A stretch of 64,000 bases of DNA. Source: Natronorubrum texcoconense (GTDB lineage Archaea > Halobacteriota > Halobacteria > Halobacteriales > Natrialbaceae). The translations under genes and the position numbers were made by a program. The stretch spans positions 372,001 through 436,000 of the forward strand of contig NZ_FNFE01000004.1 in assembly GCF_900100335.1 (NCBI RefSeq), read 5' to 3'. The notes under the pieces are model-generated. The model ran no database searches, was not told where the DNA came from, and saw only the letters and a program-made list of their open reading frames with translations. Below, one piece after another: positions 52,754 through 62,408 of this stretch (position 1 is the stretch's first letter; each line of letters opens with the position of its first letter).

Positions 52754-53299
52754 ATGGCCGATTCGGTGTTTCTCTCCGGCGACCGCATCGATCTCCGACC
52801 GATCGAGGAGGACGACCTCGGGTTTCTGCAACGGGAGATCAACGATCCGCGAATCTGGCGGGCGATCGGCCGCCCACGACCGGTCAACGGCCCACAAGAG
52901 CGGGCGTTCTTCGAGAACGTCGTCTGCGACGACGACACGGTAAACCTCCTGATCGTCGCCGACTCGTCGCCGGTCGGGACGATCGCCTTCAACGCGATCG
53001 ACTGGGAGACCAGACAGGCGGAGATCGGCTACTGGGTCGCCCCGGAGCACCACGGACAGGGGTACGGCACCGACGCCGCAGCCCGTCTCGTCGCCTACGG
53101 TTTCGACCAGCTCGGGCTGCACAAGATCACCGCTCGCGTCTTCGAGTTCAACGAGGCCTCGAGACGGCTCCTCGAGTCCGTGGGCTTCACCCGCGAAGGC
53201 GTTCACCGCGACGACGTGTTCGTCGACGGCGCGTTTCAGGACACCTACTGGTACGGGCTGCTCGAGGACGAGTGGCGCTCGGAATCAGAGTCGGAATAA
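52754..53299 (+). CDS. GNAT-family acetyltransferase (RimJ/RimL-like)
   Basis: A 181-residue N-acetyltransferase. RLIEEDDLGF-like opening (IDLRPIEEDDLGFL), acetyl-CoA loop HHGQGYGTDAARLV-type sequence near residue 99-112, and FNEASRRLLESVGFTREG near 135-152 are standard for the RimJ/RimL/SpeG branch. The substrate is unknown. It is convergent with nadE. Confidence 0.87.
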   Translation: MADSVFLSGDRIDLRPIEEDDLGFLQREINDPRIWRAIGRPRPVNGPQERAFFENVVCDDDTVNLLIVADSSPVGTIAFNAIDWETRQAEIGYWVAPEHHGQGYGTDAAARLVAYGFDQLGLHKITARVFEFNEASRRLLESVGFTREGVHRDDVFVDGAFQDTYWYGLLEDEWRSESESE

Positions 53300-53324
53300 G
53301 ACACGTGGACCACACGAGTCGCGG

Positions 53325-54119
53325 TCAGTCCAACGGTTCGGGTGCCGGCGGCACCTGCCGTTTGTGCTCGCTGCGCTCGTACATGCCGCGGATTTTCTCG
53401 ACGGTTTCCGCGTCGACCTCGAGCAGCCGGGCGGTCGCGGCGACCGACAGCGGGCCGTCGACGTGCGTCGCGAGGATCGAGTCGAGCGTCTCGTAGCTAA
53501 CGCCCATCTCGTCTTCGTCGGTCTGGTCGTCCCACAGCTCCGCGGTCGGCGTTTTCGTGACGAGATCCTCGGGAACGCCGACGTGGTGGGCCAGCTGGCG
53601 AACCTGGGCCTTGTACAGGTTCCCGATCGGGTGGCAGTCGACCGCTCCGTCGCCGTACTTGGTGAAGTAGCCGACCGCAGCCTCGCTGCGATTCCCGGTG
53701 CCCAGCACCAGCCGTTCCTCGTGGTTCGCGACGAGGTAGTTCAGGACGGCACGAACCCGCGCTCGAGCGTTGCCGACGGCCTCGCGGTCGCCCTCGGCTT
53801 CGGGGTAGGCCGCGAGCAGCGAGTCGACGATCGGTTCGATCTCGATCACGTCGTAGCTGATCTCGAGGTTCTGTGCGACCCGCTCGGCGTCGCTCATGTT
53901 CTCGCCGCTGCTGACGGTCGCCGGGAGGACGAGTCCGTGGACGTTCTCGGCCCCGAGCGCGTCGACGGCGAGATAGGCGGTGAGCGTGCTGTCGATTCCG
54001 CCCGAGAGGCCGAGGACGGCTCCTTCGGCACCCGCGGCGTCGACGCGGTCGCGAACGAAATCGGTGATGTGGTCGCGGTGGTGATCCAGTTCCCCCTCCG
54101 AAAAGCGAAGGTCGATCAT
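53325..54119 (-). CDS. nadE: NAD synthetase, ammonia-dependent
   Basis: A 264-residue enzyme that amidates nicotinate adenine dinucleotide to NAD. The ATP pyrophosphatase P-loop GLSGGIDSTLT (about residues 38-48) and the GTGNRSEAAVGYFTKYGDGA block are intact. It has no glutaminase domain, so free ammonia is the nitrogen donor. NAD kinase at 60656 continues the pathway. Confidence 0.93.
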   Translation of the reverse strand: MIDLRFSEGELDHHRDHITDFVRDRVDAAGAEGAVLGLSGGIDSTLTAYLAVDALGAENVHGLVLPATVSSGENMSDAERVAQNLEISYDVIEIEPIVDSLLAAYPEAEGDREAVGNARARVRAVLNYLVANHEERLVLGTGNRSEAAVGYFTKYGDGAVDCHPIGNLYKAQVRQLAHHVGVPEDLVTKTPTAELWDDQTDEDEMGVSYETLDSILATHVDGPLSVAATARLLEVDAETVEKIRGMYERSEHKRQVPPAPEPLD

Positions 54120-54267
54120 GGACGCCTGTACGGGTGGCTCGTTCTAATAGCCTCCCCCTACTGGAAAAAAGTGTACGAGTGTTGGGTTATCGAGAGGTCG
54201 TCGTCGAAGGAACTTCGGGGAGCGCTACGTTGAAGTGCGATCGACGGCTACGAACGGGGTGAGCGCC

Positions 54268-54455
54268 GGTGTCTCACCGGGCGAAGCGAGGTGGGGCTCG
54301 ATACACGTCGGAGACGTGTTTCGGTGGTGAGCAAATCCGAAGGATTTGCGATTTTCGGCGCACAAGCGAACGAAGTGAGCGCAATGCGCCGGTGGTGAGT
54401 AGTTCCTTCGGAACTACGAGCCTCGGCGCGCGAGGAACGCAGAGACGAAGCGCGC
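54268..54455 (+). repeat. Tandem hairpin repeats re-creating the tRNA-Gly 5' end
   Basis: Units beginning at about 54268, 54322 and 54390 start with CGGTG(GT)-like copies of the tRNA-Gly 5' end, which itself recurs at 54456; the last two periods are 68 and 66. Each unit has a 7-bp stem with a 3-base loop of different sequence but kept pairing: ACACGTC-GGA-GACGTGT, CAAATCC-GAA-GGATTTG and TAGTTCC-TTC-GGAACTA. The last two units add a second hairpin with GGCGC/GCGCC ends. The rest of 54120-54267 shows no gene. Confidence 0.65.
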
Positions 54456-54522
54456 CGGTGGTCCAGTGGTAGGACTCGAGCTTCCCAAGCTCGCGGCCCG
54501 GGTTCAATTCCCGGCCGGCGCA
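54452..54522 (+). tRNA. tRNA-Gly (anticodon CCC)
   Basis: A 71-base cloverleaf with acceptor GCGCCGG/CCGGCGC, anticodon stem CGAGC/GCTCG with loop TTCCCAA (anticodon CCC), and T-loop TTCAATT. Discriminator A is at 54522. CCA is not encoded. Confidence 0.96.
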
Positions 54523-54613
54523 TTTTTCGATGGGGTCTTCGGATACCAGTCGCTCGAGCTTCGAGTCCACCGAAAATGATAGTTCCAACTGATCGCCGAA
54601 ATCCGAGCGCGCC

Positions 54614-55579
54614 CTACTCGTAGATCCCCATCGCTTCGATCTGCTCTTGGTACCGGTTCCGGATCGTGACCTCGGTCACCTGCGCGACGTCGGAGACCTC
54701 GCGCTGGGTCTTCTTCTCGTTACAGAGCAGCGATGCGGCGTAGATCGCGGCCGCGGCGTAGCCGGTCGGCGACTTGCCCGAGAGCAGCCCCTTCTCGGTC
54801 GTCGTGTCGATGATCTCGTTGGCTTTCACCTGGACCTCCTCGGAGAGCTCGAGTTCCGAGCAGAATCGGGGCACGTACTTTTTGGGGTTGACCGGTTCCA
54901 TCTCGAGGCCGAGTTCCTGGGCCACGTACCGATAGGTTCGGCCGATCTCCTTGCGTTCGACTCGGGAGACGGCGGCGACTTCCTCGAGGGATCGCGGGAT
55001 GCCCTCCATGCGGCAGGCGGCGTAGAGCGTGCTGGTCGCGACGCCCTCGATGGAGCGCCCGCGGATGAGGTCCTCGTCGAGTGCGCGTCGGTACATCACG
55101 CAGGCGACCTCGCGGACGGATCGCGGGATCCCGAGCGAAGAGGCCATGCGGTCGGTTTCCGAGAGGGCGAACTGCAGGTTTCGCTCGCCGGCGTCCTTGG
55201 TACGGATCCGTTCCTGCCACTTGCGCAGGCGGCGCATCTGGTTGCGCTTGTCCGAGGAGATCGATCGCCCGTAGGCGTCCTGGTTCTTCCAGTCGATCGA
55301 GGTCGTCAGGCCCTTGTCGTGCATCGTCTGGGTCGTCGGCGCGCCGACGCGGGACTTATTCTGCCGTTCGGAGTGGTTGAACGCGCGCCACTCCGGGCCG
55401 CGGTCGATGTTCGCGCCTTCGACGATGAGTCCACACTGGTCACAGACGAGTTCGCCCTGATCCTCGCTTTTGACGAGCGTGCCACCGTCACACTCGTCAC
55501 ACACCCGCCCCTGTGTTTCTTCGTTCGTTTTCTCGTCGGTTTCAGAATCACGTTGGCGTTGGCGGGTGGAACTTGCCAT
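54614..55579 (-). CDS. tfb: Transcription initiation factor TFB
   Basis: A 321-residue archaeal TFIIB. An N-terminal zinc ribbon (CDECDGG... VCDQCG, about residues 27-50) is followed by the B-reader/linker ([21 protein letters not shown]) and two cyclin folds (about 120-215 and 220-312). It recruits RNA polymerase to TBP-bound promoters. Haloarchaea carry several TFBs with differing promoter choice; which paralogue this is cannot be told. A TATA-like CCTTAAGG near 55605-55612 lies about 27 bases upstream of the start. Confidence 0.95.
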   Translation of the reverse strand: MASSTRQRQRDSETDEKTNEETQGRVCDECDGGTLVKSEDQGELVCDQCGLIVEGANIDRGPEWRAFNHSERQNKSRVGAPTTQTMHDKGLTTSIDWKNQDAYGRSISSDKRNQMRRLRKWQERIRTKDAGERNLQFALSETDRMASSLGIPRSVREVACVMYRRALDEDLIRGRSIEGVATSTLYAACRMEGIPRSLEEVAAVSRVERKEIGRTYRYVAQELGLEMEPVNPKKYVPRFCSELELSEEVQVKANEIIDTTTEKGLLSGKSPTGYAAAAIYAASLLCNEKKTQREVSDVAQVTEVTIRNRYQEQIEAMGIYE

Positions 55580-55933
55580 TTCATGTAGATACCGAGTTGC
55601 AGGACCTTAAGGCCTCGCCGTCAAATAGTCCCGATCTTTACGTAGTCCAGTTCTGCTAGAGGTCGCGACTCGAGCCGCATATTCCCTCGAAACCGGCGTA
55701 GAGCGGATCGCAAACCGCGTAATTCGTGATCGAGCGGTGCCGATTTCCGTGATGGGTCGTGCTCGCTCGTCCGATGCGGAAGCTGTGCGATTTAGTAGCA
55801 GCCGGTTCGAAGCGAACGCATGCACCACGCAAGGGCGGACGCGGCGGCGCGAAACGAACGGTTCGCCGTGACCACACGAGTGTCAGTCGAGAGCAGCCCG
55901 CACGTATCGGCCGAAACCGACTCCCTGTAACAG
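55580..55933. other. Intergenic region between divergent tfb and SDR genes
   Basis: 354 bases holding the tfb promoter near 55605-55612. I see no gene, repeat or RNA in the rest. Confidence 0.5.
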
Positions 55934-56842
55934 ATGCGCGTACTGGTAACCGGCGGGGCCGGGTTCATCGGCTCGAACGTGGCGAACCACCTCGCCGACC
56001 GACACGAGGTGATCGCGATCGACGACGAGTCGCTGGGCGATCCCGCGAACCTCCGGAACACGGTCGATTATCGCCGCCGATCCGTCCTCGAGGACGACCT
56101 CCCGACCGACGTCGACGTCGTCTTCCACCTCGCCGCGCGTTCCTCGTACGCGATGCACGAACGCGATCCCGCGGACGGCGCGCGCGTGAACGTCGAGGGG
56201 TTCGTCAACACGCTCGAGCAGGCCCGGGACGACGGCTGCGAGCGCGTCGTCTACGCCTCGACGTCGTCGGTCTACGGCGACCGAACCGCGCCGGTTTCGG
56301 AGACGGCGTCCGTCGAGGCCTCGAGCGGCTACGAGGCGTCGATGCTCGCCAGGGAGCGTTACGCGGAGTACGTCGCGACCCACTACGGGACGACGATCGC
56401 CGGCGTTCGGCTTTTTTCGGTCTATCAGGGCTACCACGGTGCGGAGGGGCACAAGGGGCCGTACGCGAACGTCGTCACGCAGTTCGCCGACGACATCGCG
56501 CGCGGCGACAGCCCGGAGCTCTACGGCAACGGGAGCCAGACCCGGGATTTCGTCCACGTCGACGACGTCGTCCGCGGGCTCGAGGCGGTCGCCGACGCCG
56601 AGCTGACCGGCATCTACAACCTCGGGACGGGCACCGCTCACAGGTTCGACGCGGTCGTCGACCTGCTCGCCGACGAACTCGAGCCCGACGTCGAACCGGT
56701 GTTCGTCGAGAACCCAATTCCGGAGGACGTCTACGTACACGATACCCGTGCGGACGTGAGCGCTCTCCGGCGCGAGACCGGGTGGAAGCCGACCGTTCCG
56801 CTCGAGGAGGGAATTCGGCGCGTGTGCGAGCCGTATCTGTAG
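55934..56842 (+). CDS. NAD-dependent epimerase/dehydratase lacking the catalytic lysine
   Basis: A 302-residue extended SDR with GGAGFIGSNV (residues 7-16), HLAARSS and STSSVYGD, as in GalE/RmlB-like sugar-nucleotide enzymes. The usual YxxxK is YEASM here: Tyr135 is kept and the lysine is Met139 (ATG codon at 56342). The C-terminal half (NGSQTRDFVHVDDVV, NLGTGTAH) is intact, so the fold is complete. Either catalysis is altered or the protein has another role such as binding. The substrate is probably a UDP- or dTDP-sugar. Confidence 0.83.
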   Translation: MRVLVTGGAGFIGSNVANHLADRHEVIAIDDESLGDPANLRNTVDYRRRSVLEDDLPTDVDVVFHLAARSSYAMHERDPADGARVNVEGFVNTLEQARDDGCERVVYASTSSVYGDRTAPVSETASVEASSGYEASMLARERYAEYVATHYGTTIAGVRLFSVYQGYHGAEGHKGPYANVVTQFADDIARGDSPELYGNGSQTRDFVHVDDVVRGLEAVADAELTGIYNLGTGTAHRFDAVVDLLADELEPDVEPVFVENPIPEDVYVHDTRADVSALRRETGWKPTVPLEEGIRRVCEPYL

Positions 56843-56876
56843 CGGCGAACGCGTACGGCGCCGCGGGCGCGACGCC

Positions 56877-58241
56877 TCAGAAGTAGCCGAGCAGCGTGCC
56901 GCCGAGGACGACGACCCACATGACGACGCCGGCGATCAGCATGTCGTTGAACCGCGACTCGCGGGTCGCGCGTTTGGCTGCACCGCCGGCGATCAGCCCC
57001 AGCGCGACGACCACGAGCATCCGCTGGAGAACGACGTCGACGGGCAGCGAGTCTACGCCGAGCAGACCGTAATCCAACCAGATGGCCACCGCGAGCGAGC
57101 CCGCCGCGACGATGGCGGCGTCCAGCCGCCGCGTGAGCGTTCCGGCGATCAGATACGTCGCCACGGGAATCCCGAGGGCGATCACCGGGTACAGCAACGC
57201 GGCGATCATGTGCGGTGTCATGAACTCGGCGTTGCGCTCGAGGGCGACCCCGCCCAGTCGCACGCCGAGGAACATCGCGAGGATGGTGAACAGGAGGATG
57301 ATGTGGCCGGCCTCGAGTCGATCGTAGGCGGCCGCGATCCGGCGACGGTCGACGTCGGTCAGGTGGTCGTCGATCGCGTCGGGCGTGTGATCGGAGACCT
57401 GTTCGGAGTCGGTTTCTCTGCTAATACCGGTACTGGCGGTTCTTGCGCGTCGTTTGGCCGCGAGTCCGACGCCGGCGGGCAGGAGGATCATGCCGGTGAG
57501 ATCGACGACGGTCGCCCAGCCGTTCGCGTCCGACGGGCCGGCATTGTCGAGATAGACTCGACGCACGTCCTGTTCGACGTCGACCTGCGGATGATTCATG
57601 AAGTCCTGCTCGATTTTCGTCTGGGCGGCTTCGACGCCGTCGACGCGGTGGCGAAGCGTGAACCAGTCGAAGTGCTCGGTGTGGGCCTGCATCGCCACCC
57701 ACTGATCGTCCGAGTTCGGGCTCTCGTAGAGCCGAATGTGGTATCGCTGGCCGTAGTAGTCCCCGTCCTCGAGTTGTCCCGACTCGTCGGTCCAGTAGGC
57801 GTCCTCGTCGGGACCCGGATCGACGTACGCGTAGCGGGTCGTCCCGTGGGCGTCACCCCACTCGATTCCCGTCGCGTGCCGGTCGTGTTCCTCGAGGAAC
57901 TCCTGTTCCTGGAGGACGGTTTCGTTGTCTTCGTACTCCGCTTCTACCGCTTCGATCTCTTCCCAGTCTCCGTCGGCCTCTTCGGTCATCATCCGCAGGA
58001 TGTCGTCGCTGTCTCCGCGAACGATGACGTTGAGCGGACTGCGTTGCTGGAAGCGCTCCGCCGGGCTGAGAAACCGCCAGAACTCGCTGTCCGACTCCTC
58101 GAGGGAGGTCATGCTCGGCGAGACCTCCGTTTCGTCGGGTGCGACGCTGTCGGTCGAGGGAGAGAACAACAGCGACGGCCCGCCGACGAAGAGGAACGAG
58201 ATCGCGAGTAACGTGACGGCGATGACGAGCGAACGGCGCAT
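56877..58241 (-). CDS. Membrane protein with large extracytoplasmic domain
   Basis: A 454-residue protein. An N-terminal helix (about residues 4-26) is followed by about 210 residues outside the membrane (including RSPLNVIVRGDSDD and YHIRLYESPNSDDQWVAMQAHTEH), one helix near 255, a charged loop, and about five C-terminal helices. The outside segment recalls LssY C-terminal domains, a weak impression. The start at ATG 58241 is preferred over 58268 because a TATA-like CTATATTG at about 58274-58281 would be too close to the latter. Function unknown. Confidence 0.65.
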   Translation of the reverse strand: MRRSLVIAVTLLAISFLFVGGPSLLFSPSTDSVAPDETEVSPSMTSLEESDSEFWRFLSPAERFQQRSPLNVIVRGDSDDILRMMTEEADGDWEEIEAVEAEYEDNETVLQEQEFLEEHDRHATGIEWGDAHGTTRYAYVDPGPDEDAYWTDESGQLEDGDYYGQRYHIRLYESPNSDDQWVAMQAHTEHFDWFTLRHRVDGVEAAQTKIEQDFMNHPQVDVEQDVRRVYLDNAGPSDANGWATVVDLTGMILLPAGVGLAAKRRARTASTGISRETDSEQVSDHTPDAIDDHLTDVDRRRIAAAYDRLEAGHIILLFTILAMFLGVRLGGVALERNAEFMTPHMIAALLYPVIALGIPVATYLIAGTLTRRLDAAIVAAGSLAVAIWLDYGLLGVDSLPVDVVLQRMLVVVALGLIAGGAAKRATRESRFNDMLIAGVVMWVVVLGGTLLGYF

Positions 58242-58415
58242 TCGAATCCACCTAGCGGCTGCCGACATATCAATATAGGTGGTCGATTCGCGCCGGTATC
58301 GATGCCAACACGGCTGCTACCGCCGGTTCCTGTGAACCGACCGACCACAATGGCTGACAGGTTCGCGGCGACGGTGACCGACAGCCGGCTACCGTGATCG
58401 CACCCGGCCGCTGGC

Positions 58416-58850
58416 TCAACCGTCGACGTCCGGCCCGACGGTCAGGACGGGAGTCGGAGCCTGCCGAACGACGCGCTGGGAGACGCTGCCGACGACGTTG
58501 GTCTCGTACTCGTCACCGCTCGTCCCCATGACGATCAGGTCGACGCCGTGATCGGCCGCGTAGTCGACGATTCGCTCGGCGGGGTGGCCCGTCTCGATCG
58601 CTGTTTCGACCTCGAGGTCGCGGCCGAGAGCAGCCGTCGCCGCGTCGTCGATCGCGTCGCGGGCGTTCGCCCGGAGATCGGCTCGAACCCCCGAGACGCG
58701 GTCGTCGTCGAGCAGCAGAAACGCCCGATCGTCGACGACCGAGAGCACGTGTACCGTCGCCGATCTCATCGCTGCGATGTCGATCGCGTGCGTTGCGGCG
58801 ACCGCCGCCTGATCGCTTCCGTCAGTGGGAACGAGGATTGTGTCGTACAT
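58416..58850 (-). CDS. Universal stress protein UspA family
   Basis: A 144-residue nucleotide-binding protein. TILVPTDGSDQA opens the fold, DLIVMGTSGDEYETNVVGSVSQRVVRQAPTPVLTV closes it, with the ATP-binding G-x2-G-x9-G-S/T-type signature altered to GTSGD..NVVGSVS. Likely cytoplasmic, binding ATP under stress. Confidence 0.9.
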   Translation of the reverse strand: MYDTILVPTDGSDQAAVAATHAIDIAAMRSATVHVLSVVDDRAFLLLDDDRVSGVRADLRANARDAIDDAATAALGRDLEVETAIETGHPAERIVDYAADHGVDLIVMGTSGDEYETNVVGSVSQRVVRQAPTPVLTVGPDVDG

Positions 58851-58973
58851 TGCGACCCTACTCGAGCGTCGCGAGCGGAGTGAAATAGCAGTTGCTGTGG
58901 TTTTTCACTGGTGGGAACTCCGTTGCACTTCGTCGGGAACGCCACCGCTTGGGATGCAGTATCCAGGAGTGGA

Positions 58974-59213
58974 TCAGGGCTTCCAGCTCAGTTCGATCTT
59001 GATCGTCTCGCGGCTGCCTCGAAGCATCGAGGTGCGTTCGACGACGTCTACGGAGCAGTCGACCTCCTCGGGCGGCGTGAGCGATATCGTCTTGTTGCCG
59101 ACGTCGACGTGAATCTCCTCGCTATCCCGCTCGAACTCCTCGGAGAGCCCCGCGAGGTACGCGGCGAGGTCGGATCGAGTGAGTCTCTCGTCAGCCGTCG
59201 TCCGTTGAGCCAT
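58974..59213 (-). CDS. Amphi-Trp domain protein
   Basis: A 79-residue protein with the amphi-Trp layout: helix RLTRSDLAAYLAGLSEEF, strand pair IHVDVGNKTISLTPPEEVDCSVDVVER, and a C-terminal strand ending IKIELSWKP with the conserved Trp. The start at 59213 is chosen because upstream residues do not fit. Function unknown. Confidence 0.82.
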   Translation of the reverse strand: MAQRTTADERLTRSDLAAYLAGLSEEFERDSEEIHVDVGNKTISLTPPEEVDCSVDVVERTSMLRGSRETIKIELSWKP

Positions 59214-59338
59214 GCCCATCGGTGGCGGCGAGAGGCGCAAAAGTATGGGTAGCGAACGCAGCCATAACGCACACTTACTGGTGAGTGCCGTCACGCAGGC
59301 GAAATGAGATACTGTCCGGTCTCAGAAACAGTCGGGTC

Positions 59339-60406
59339 TCAGAAGAGGTTCGCCTGTTGGTAGACGGAGAGCCCCTCGCTCGTGATCTCGTAGGGCTTTT
59401 TTTCTCGAGAGTGGTTCGCGTCCCGAATCTTCTGTATCTCGATCGCGAGCCGCGTCTCCCGAAAGTCGTCCGGGCGGATGTACTGGAGGACGAACACCGC
59501 GTCCGTGAGGTACTCCACGATACCGTACCGGGAGGCGTAGGGCGTCTCCTGGGACACCTCGCTGGTCACTAGCGCGGTGACGCCGGCCTCTTTCAGACTC
59601 CGGGTGAAGTCGTAGATCTCGCTGCGTCGCGTCGCGCGATCCTCGTACATCATCTCGAGCAACGAGACCGAATCCAGCACGAGCCGCGACGCGTCGAACT
59701 CCTCGATGAGCTCCGGGAGTTCGTTCTTGATCGACGCGAGACTGTTGGCCATCTCGATTGGGTCGACGTCGACGACCGCGAGTCGGTCCTCGGCGACGTA
59801 CTCGTCGAAGGGGTACCCCTTCTCCGTCGCGCTGTCGATCACCCGCGCTCGGCTCTCCTCCAACGTGATGAACACCGCGTGCTCGCCCCGTGCCAGCCCG
59901 TGGTCGAGAAACTGCAGTCCGAACGTCGTCTTCCCCGTCCCGGCGCTCCCCATCGCGACGATCAACGAGCGTTCGGGAACGCCGCCCTGAATCATCCGGT
60001 CGAGCCCCTCGATCCCGAGCTCGAGTCGCGGCAGTTCCGAGTCGAGTTCCGCGTCGAAGTCGGGTTCGTCCGCGCCCTCGAGCCCGAAATCGAGATCCGA
60101 GAACCCGTCGGGTCCCGGCTCGTCCCCGACGCTCGGCACGTCGACGTTCTCGAGTGCCGACCCGAAATCGTCGTCGAACAGCGAGTCTTCGGCGGCACCG
60201 TCGCTCCGGCCCGGTGCATCGCCCTCGTCGTGATCCGCGTCGACCGCCGACGGCGTATCGACCCCGTCGCCGTCCGAACCTCGCTCGCCGTCCAGCGCCG
60301 CCGGATCGTCGTTGGTCGTTTCCTCGGGTCCCTCGTCGGCCGCTTCCTCGGCCCCGTCGTTTTCCTCGAGCGCGCGTTCGAACCAGTCCTCGCGGTCGTC
60401 ACTCAC
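59339..60406 (-). CDS. KaiC-like RecA-superfamily ATPase
   Basis: About 355 residues. The first 130 are an acidic, low-complexity region. The ATPase domain follows: GIEGLDRMIQGGVPERSLIVAMGSAGTGKTTFGLQFL contains Walker A, ITLEES has the catalytic Glu pair, and RLVLDSVSLLEMM is Walker B. A single KaiC domain of this type is common in haloarchaea as signal-transduction or regulatory ATPases. No ATG is near; GTG 60406 or GTG 60415 starts the gene. Confidence 0.85.
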   Translation of the reverse strand: MSDDREDWFERALEENDGAEEAADEGPEETTNDDPAALDGERGSDGDGVDTPSAVDADHDEGDAPGRSDGAAEDSLFDDDFGSALENVDVPSVGDEPGPDGFSDLDFGLEGADEPDFDAELDSELPRLELGIEGLDRMIQGGVPERSLIVAMGSAGTGKTTFGLQFLDHGLARGEHAVFITLEESRARVIDSATEKGYPFDEYVAEDRLAVVDVDPIEMANSLASIKNELPELIEEFDASRLVLDSVSLLEMMYEDRATRRSEIYDFTRSLKEAGVTALVTSEVSQETPYASRYGIVEYLTDAVFVLQYIRPDDFRETRLAIEIQKIRDANHSREKKPYEITSEGLSVYQQANLF

Positions 60407-60655
60407 GGTGATCACCGCCGTTCGTCGGCTCGAACCGTTCGACGGCGTCGGCTCTGCGGGCGGCCATCGTCGAGTCGACCGAACTGCTCGGGAACGTGCT
60501 CATGCGAGGGTGGCGACGCGCGTCGTCGTTCAGATAGCTCGAGTGTGCCCCACGACGATGAATGTTGTTGCCGTCCGGGCTTCGGGCAGAGAAACCGACC
60601 GAGACGGCACCGCCAAAACGTGGCTTTTTGACGACGGGAGGGCTACTCGCCGACA

Positions 60656-61513
60656 ATGGACGTCGCCGTCGGCATCGTCGCACAACGGGACAACGAACGC
60701 GCACAGGGACTCGCCGCGAAACTGGTCGAGACGCTCGAGCGCGGCGCCGGAATCGGTGAGGAGTGCGACGTACGCACCGTCGTCGACGACGCGACCGCCG
60801 AGCCGATCGGCGAACCCGGCGTGCCGGTCGCCGCGATGGCCGACCGGGACCTCGTGGTGAGTATCGGCGGCGACGGCACGTTGCTGTTCGTCGCCCGTGA
60901 GATCGGCTCCACGCCGATTCTCGGGGTCAACCTCGGCGAGGTCGGCTTTCTCAACGCTGTCGCACCCGCCGACGCGGTCGACGTCGTCACCGATCTCGTC
61001 GCGGAGTGTCGCGATACCGGTGCACTCGAGGGGCGCGAACTCGCCCGACTCGAAGCCACCTGTGCCGACGGGGAGTGGACGCTCGATCCCGCGCTCAACG
61101 AGGTCGTCGTCCACGGGAAGCGGCGAGGCCACGGCGGCGGCGCGGCGGTCGAGGTTCGGGTCGACGGCGACCGGTACGCCGAGAGCCACGCCGACGGCGT
61201 GCTCGTGGCGACGCCGACCGGCTCGACCGCGTACAACTTGAGCGAGGGCGGTCCGCTCGTCCACCCGTCGATGGACGCCCTCGTCGTCACGCAGATGGCC
61301 GCCGCGGACGGGATGCCGCCGCTGGTCGTCGATCCCGGAACGGACCTCGAACTCGCGGTCTCCGGACCCGACACCGCCTACGCGATCAGCGACGGCCGGA
61401 ACCGGCAGCGACTCGAGCTACCCGCCACGGTCGATATCTCGGTTGCGGACGAGCCGATCACGCTCGTCGGGCCGCGAGGGAATTTCGTCGAGAGTCTCGA
61501 GAAACTCGAGTGA
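60656..61513 (+). CDS. nadK: NAD(+)/NADH kinase
   Basis: A 285-residue enzyme phosphorylating NAD to NADP. Motifs: SIGGDGTLLF (GGDGT), LGVNLGEVGFLNAV, DGVLVATPTGSTAYNLSEGGP and the C-terminal DGRNRQRL. The length is standard for archaeal NAD kinases. It is divergent from the KaiC-like gene. Confidence 0.93.
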   Translation: MDVAVGIVAQRDNERAQGLAAKLVETLERGAGIGEECDVRTVVDDATAEPIGEPGVPVAAMADRDLVVSIGGDGTLLFVAREIGSTPILGVNLGEVGFLNAVAPADAVDVVTDLVAECRDTGALEGRELARLEATCADGEWTLDPALNEVVVHGKRRGHGGGAAVEVRVDGDRYAESHADGVLVATPTGSTAYNLSEGGPLVHPSMDALVVTQMAAADGMPPLVVDPGTDLELAVSGPDTAYAISDGRNRQRLELPATVDISVADEPITLVGPRGNFVESLEKLE

Positions 61514-61662
61514 ACGAAGAACCCACGGTGTGGTACCCGTTGCCGCCAGCGTGAACGGGTCGCTCGAGTGAGTTTCCCTGTGTTGCAAAATGGGTCCGGA
61601 CAGTCGAACGGCGCGACCCCCTCGAAAGCCGTCACTGCGAGCGATTCTGTACGATCGTCGTC

Positions 61663-62283
61663 TCAGCCGAGTAACTGCTCGAGTTGGGCCGGGGGAACGG
61701 CACCGCGGGCGACCTGTTCGCCGGCGATGAACGTCGGGACGCCGGTGATCCCGCGACGCTGGGCCTCGAGGAACCGGTCCTCGAGTTCGGTTCGAAGTCC
61801 GTCGTCGTCGATCGCGGATCGAATCTCGTCCGCCGGCAGCCCGACCGTCTCAGCGACGTCGGCCAGCACCTCCTCGTCGCCGATATCTCGCTCGTCCTGC
61901 CAGAGCGCGTCGTAGATCGCCCCGTCGAAGGCCGCCCACTGCTCGGGGTACTCCTGTTTGACGTACCACGACGCCTGCTGGGCTGGCAGCGAGTCGACCT
62001 CGATCGCCAACTCCTGGGCCATCTCGACGTCGTACTCCGTTTGCAGACGGCGAACGTTCTGTCTCGCCTGCTCGAAGTACTGGTCGTCTTTGCCGTCGTC
62101 GACATCGTGATCGATCGAGCCGTCCGGGTTCCGCTTCCCGCTTCGGAGGTCGAACGGCCGCCAGTCGACCTCGAGTACCCCCTCGTGCTGTGTGCGATAC
62201 TGCTCGAAGGAGTTCTTCCCCAGATAGCAGAACGGACAGACGTAGTCGGCGTAGAGTTCGACCCGCTGAATTTCGTTGGACAT
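61663..62283 (-). CDS. DsbA/FrnE-family thiol oxidoreductase
   Basis: A 206-residue protein with thioredoxin fold and helical insert. The active site is CPFC (ADYVCPFCYLG, about residues 15-18) and the cis-Pro segment is GITGVPTFIAGEQ. There is no signal peptide, so it acts in the cytoplasm like FrnE. ATG 62283 starts the conserved sequence. The gap to the aminotransferase start is 125 bases. Confidence 0.9.
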   Translation of the reverse strand: MSNEIQRVELYADYVCPFCYLGKNSFEQYRTQHEGVLEVDWRPFDLRSGKRNPDGSIDHDVDDGKDDQYFEQARQNVRRLQTEYDVEMAQELAIEVDSLPAQQASWYVKQEYPEQWAAFDGAIYDALWQDERDIGDEEVLADVAETVGLPADEIRSAIDDDGLRTELEDRFLEAQRRGITGVPTFIAGEQVARGAVPPAQLEQLLG

Positions 62284-62408
62284 ACGCCCAGTAGGGAGGC
62301 ACGACTGAAAAGGCGACGGCAACCGGCACGCTCCGCACGCGACGTCCCAAACCCGCTACTTGGGCACGTCCCGTAACCGGCTAATGGGTGCGGCCCGCAC
62401 GGGATCGT

